This document shows, piece by piece, positions 5,867-6,690 of a stretch of 6,690 nt of DNA (position 1 is its first letter; every line of letters begins with the position of its first letter). Where the stretch lies: the NCBI GenBank assembly GCA_010672185.1, contig JAAHHL010000391.1, positions 1 to 6,690 on the forward strand. The letters run 5' to 3'. The DNA is from Caldora sp. SIO3E6 (GTDB lineage: Bacteria > Cyanobacteriota > Cyanobacteriia > Cyanobacteriales > Coleofasciculaceae). The position numbers and the translations under genes are program-made. Below the pieces are notes generated by a model. That model made no database searches. It had not been told where the DNA came from and saw only the letters and a program-made list of their open reading frames with translations.

Positions 5867-5985
5867 CCCCGACTTCTCAATTAAATCTGTGAGCAACTGC
5901 TGAATCTTCCACAAAGCTTGAAATCCCCGACTTCTTAATTAAATCTGTGATTAACTCAACTTTCCTGGAAAAAGAAGTCGGGGAT
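5867..5985. repeat. CCCCGACTTCT repeat: two direct copies and one inverted
   Basis: A 26-base element starting CCCCGACTTCT and ending AAATCTGTGA occurs at 5867-5892 and 5925-5950 with one mismatch. AAGAAGTCGGGGAT (5972-5985) is the exact reverse complement of 5923-5936, giving a 14-bp stem with a 35-base loop. AGAAGTCGGGGAT hairpins are common interspersed elements in cyanobacterial genomes. A HIP1 site follows at 5998-6005. Confidence 0.85.
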
Positions 5986-6059
5986 GAGAGAAATTGAGCG
6001 ATCGCTATTCTAAAAGGTGCTATAGCTATTCGATTTTACGATAGTGCTGGTGGAGTAGG

Positions 6060-6076
6060 ACAGGCAGGATGCCTGT
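6060..6076. repeat. Palindrome ACAGGCA-GGA-TGCCTGT
   Basis: Seven-base arms (6060-6066 and 6070-6076) enclose GGA. The same 17 bases, followed by TCCAC, occur at 5711-5727 in copy 2 of the 183-bp repeat. A degenerate version is in copy 1 (5231-5247). Here it stands outside the long repeat, so the palindrome is an independent mobile or amplified unit. Confidence 0.8.
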
Positions 6077-6081
6077 TCCAC

Positions 6082-6137
6082 AGCTAATAGCTATTAGCTA
6101 ATAGCTATTAGCTAATAGCTATTAGCTGATAGCTACT
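6082..6137. repeat. Four-unit 14-bp palindromic tandem array (AGCTAATAGCTATT)
   Basis: Units start at 6082, 6096, 6110 and 6124; the last has two changes (AGCTGATAGCTACT). Each unit is made of two complementary heptamers (AGCTAAT and AGCTATT are near reverse complements), so the whole array can fold on itself on either strand. The stop codon of the minus-strand remnant (TAG, 6135-6133) lies in the last unit. The position just downstream of that gene allows a terminator-like role, though there is no T-run. Confidence 0.9.
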
Positions 6138-6516
6138 CAAGACAAATATCTATCTTCCGCTTGTTGAAAGGTAAATCCTGATTAATCGCCTCAATTTCTT
6201 CTTGTTCCATTTCGTTTACCTCACGAATATAGCGACTAAAAATATGGGTAAGACGACGATGATAAAACCGATGGAGACTGTAATTGGGGGTTGCGGGGAA
6301 GCCGCGACGTTTTTTATGACGCCCACCAGCACCAGGGTCAAATGTCTGAATACCTTGAGCAATAGACCATTCAATCGGTGTGTAATAGCAGGAATCGAAA
6401 TGCAGGCAATCGAACTCCTCAAAACAACCCCAATAGCGCCCATAGAGTTGCTCACCCTTATAAAGACAAAAGGACATTCCTACCGGAGACTGGTTATCCC
6501 CTATGACAGTTAGGAA
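6133..6516 (-). pseudogene. 5'-truncated COG3146/DUF482 (FemAB/GNAT-like) acyltransferase
   Basis: The minus-strand frame encodes the C-terminal portion of a predicted N-acyltransferase of the COG3146/DUF482 family, which is usually about 380-400 residues long. Recognisable blocks are PVGMSFCLYKGEQLYGRYWG, then LHFDSCYYTPIEWSIAQGI, FDPGAGGRHKKRRGF and YSLHRFYHRRL. From an ATG at 6477 there are 114 codons ending at TAG 6135-6133. Family-like sequence continues upstream of that ATG without a start (FLTVIGDNQSPVG, to about 6516), so the ATG is an internal methionine and not the true start. The frame runs open to a TAG complement at 6586-6588 but enters the M24 gene, so roughly the first two thirds of the protein is missing. 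Function is probably lost. A translated C-terminal fragment cannot be excluded, and most pipelines would call 6133-6477 as a short CDS. Confidence 0.75.
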
Positions 6517-6537
6517 TTCATCGTGACCATTGGCGGG

Positions 6538-6690
6538 ATGAATTACGATAACGCGCCCTTTGATGAATCGGAATATGACGACCGTCTAACACGCGTTCGC
6601 AAATCTATGGCAGCAGCGGGTCTCGATGCGATCTTTGTTACCGATCCGTCAAATCAAGCATGGCTAACAGGTTACGATGGCTTGTCTTTT
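6538..6690 (+). CDS. M24-family metallopeptidase, N-terminal part (Xaa-Pro peptidase / ectoine hydrolase-like)
   Basis: Only the first 51 codons are in the window; the frame is open at the right edge. The visible sequence is of the creatinase/prolidase N-terminal domain type: EYDDRLTRVRKSMAAAGLDA, then IFVTDPSNQAWLTGYDGLSF. The DPSN-x-x-WLTGYDG-x-SF block is characteristic of M24 proteins near ectoine hydrolase DoeA and Xaa-Pro aminopeptidases. The metal-binding catalytic domain lies beyond the window, so activity cannot be judged. ATG 6538 is preferred; an in-frame GTG at 6523 is possible, and a TAG at 6511-6513 closes the frame upstream. No strong SD is seen. The gene is divergent from the truncated acyltransferase and starts right at its break point. 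Confidence 0.8.
   Translation, partial: MNYDNAPFDESEYDDRLTRVRKSMAAAGLDAIFVTDPSNQAWLTGYDGLSF

Noticed and set aside
5301..6490. Recurring TACCGGAGAC string (5301, 5781, 6481; CACCGGAGAC at 25)
   Set aside because: Two copies belong to the 183-bp repeat and one is acyltransferase coding sequence. The match does not extend, so chance is the simplest explanation.
6202..6513. Plus-strand 103-codon frame and the second minus-strand frame at 6216-6455
   Set aside because: Both are shadows of the minus-strand acyltransferase remnant, whose frame has clear family motifs.

Overview
The window looks like chromosomal DNA from a cyanobacterium, probably filamentous. It carries six copies of the HIP1 octamer GCGATCGC, several heptanucleotide short tandem repeats of the cyanobacterial STRR kind, REP-like palindromes rich in GCGTAGCG, and two-gene TPR/CHAT architecture typical of large cyanobacterial genomes. 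No rRNA, tRNA, transposase or CRISPR array was seen.

Layout. Positions 1-255 are a leader with no gene I can support; a candidate promoter lies at 139-167. A heptamer array (256-292) runs almost up to the start codon of the first gene. Positions 298-1413 encode an exported FecR-like/Fn3-like/TPR protein. Its stop codon overlaps by one base (TAATG) the start of a 1126-residue exported protein (1413-4793). That protein has eleven near-identical 42-residue TPR units, a helical linker and an intact CHAT (caspase/separase-like) protease domain with the His and Cys motifs both present. The two genes are evidently co-transcribed and translationally coupled. The simplest reading is an extracytoplasmic sensor/scaffold paired with a cysteine protease of unknown substrate.

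Positions 4794-6132 (1.3 kb) contain no credible gene. They hold a dense mosaic of repeats: two heptamer arrays, two copies of a 183-bp dispersed repeat, several inverted repeats, and a 14-bp palindromic tandem array. A 23-nt core of the 183-bp repeat also occurs, inverted, in the leader of the CHAT operon.

The right end holds a 5'-truncated minus-strand remnant of a COG3146/DUF482-type (FemAB/GNAT-like) acyltransferase (6133-6516). It is followed by the divergent N-terminus of an M24-family metallopeptidase (6538 to the window edge), most like Xaa-Pro peptidase/ectoine hydrolase-type proteins.

The most interesting points are these: the young internal amplification of the TPR array, with unit-to-unit variation at groove-facing positions; period-7 arrays touching both ends of the operon, one of them containing the CHAT stop codon; and the 183-bp repeat whose core recurs at the operon's predicted transcript start.
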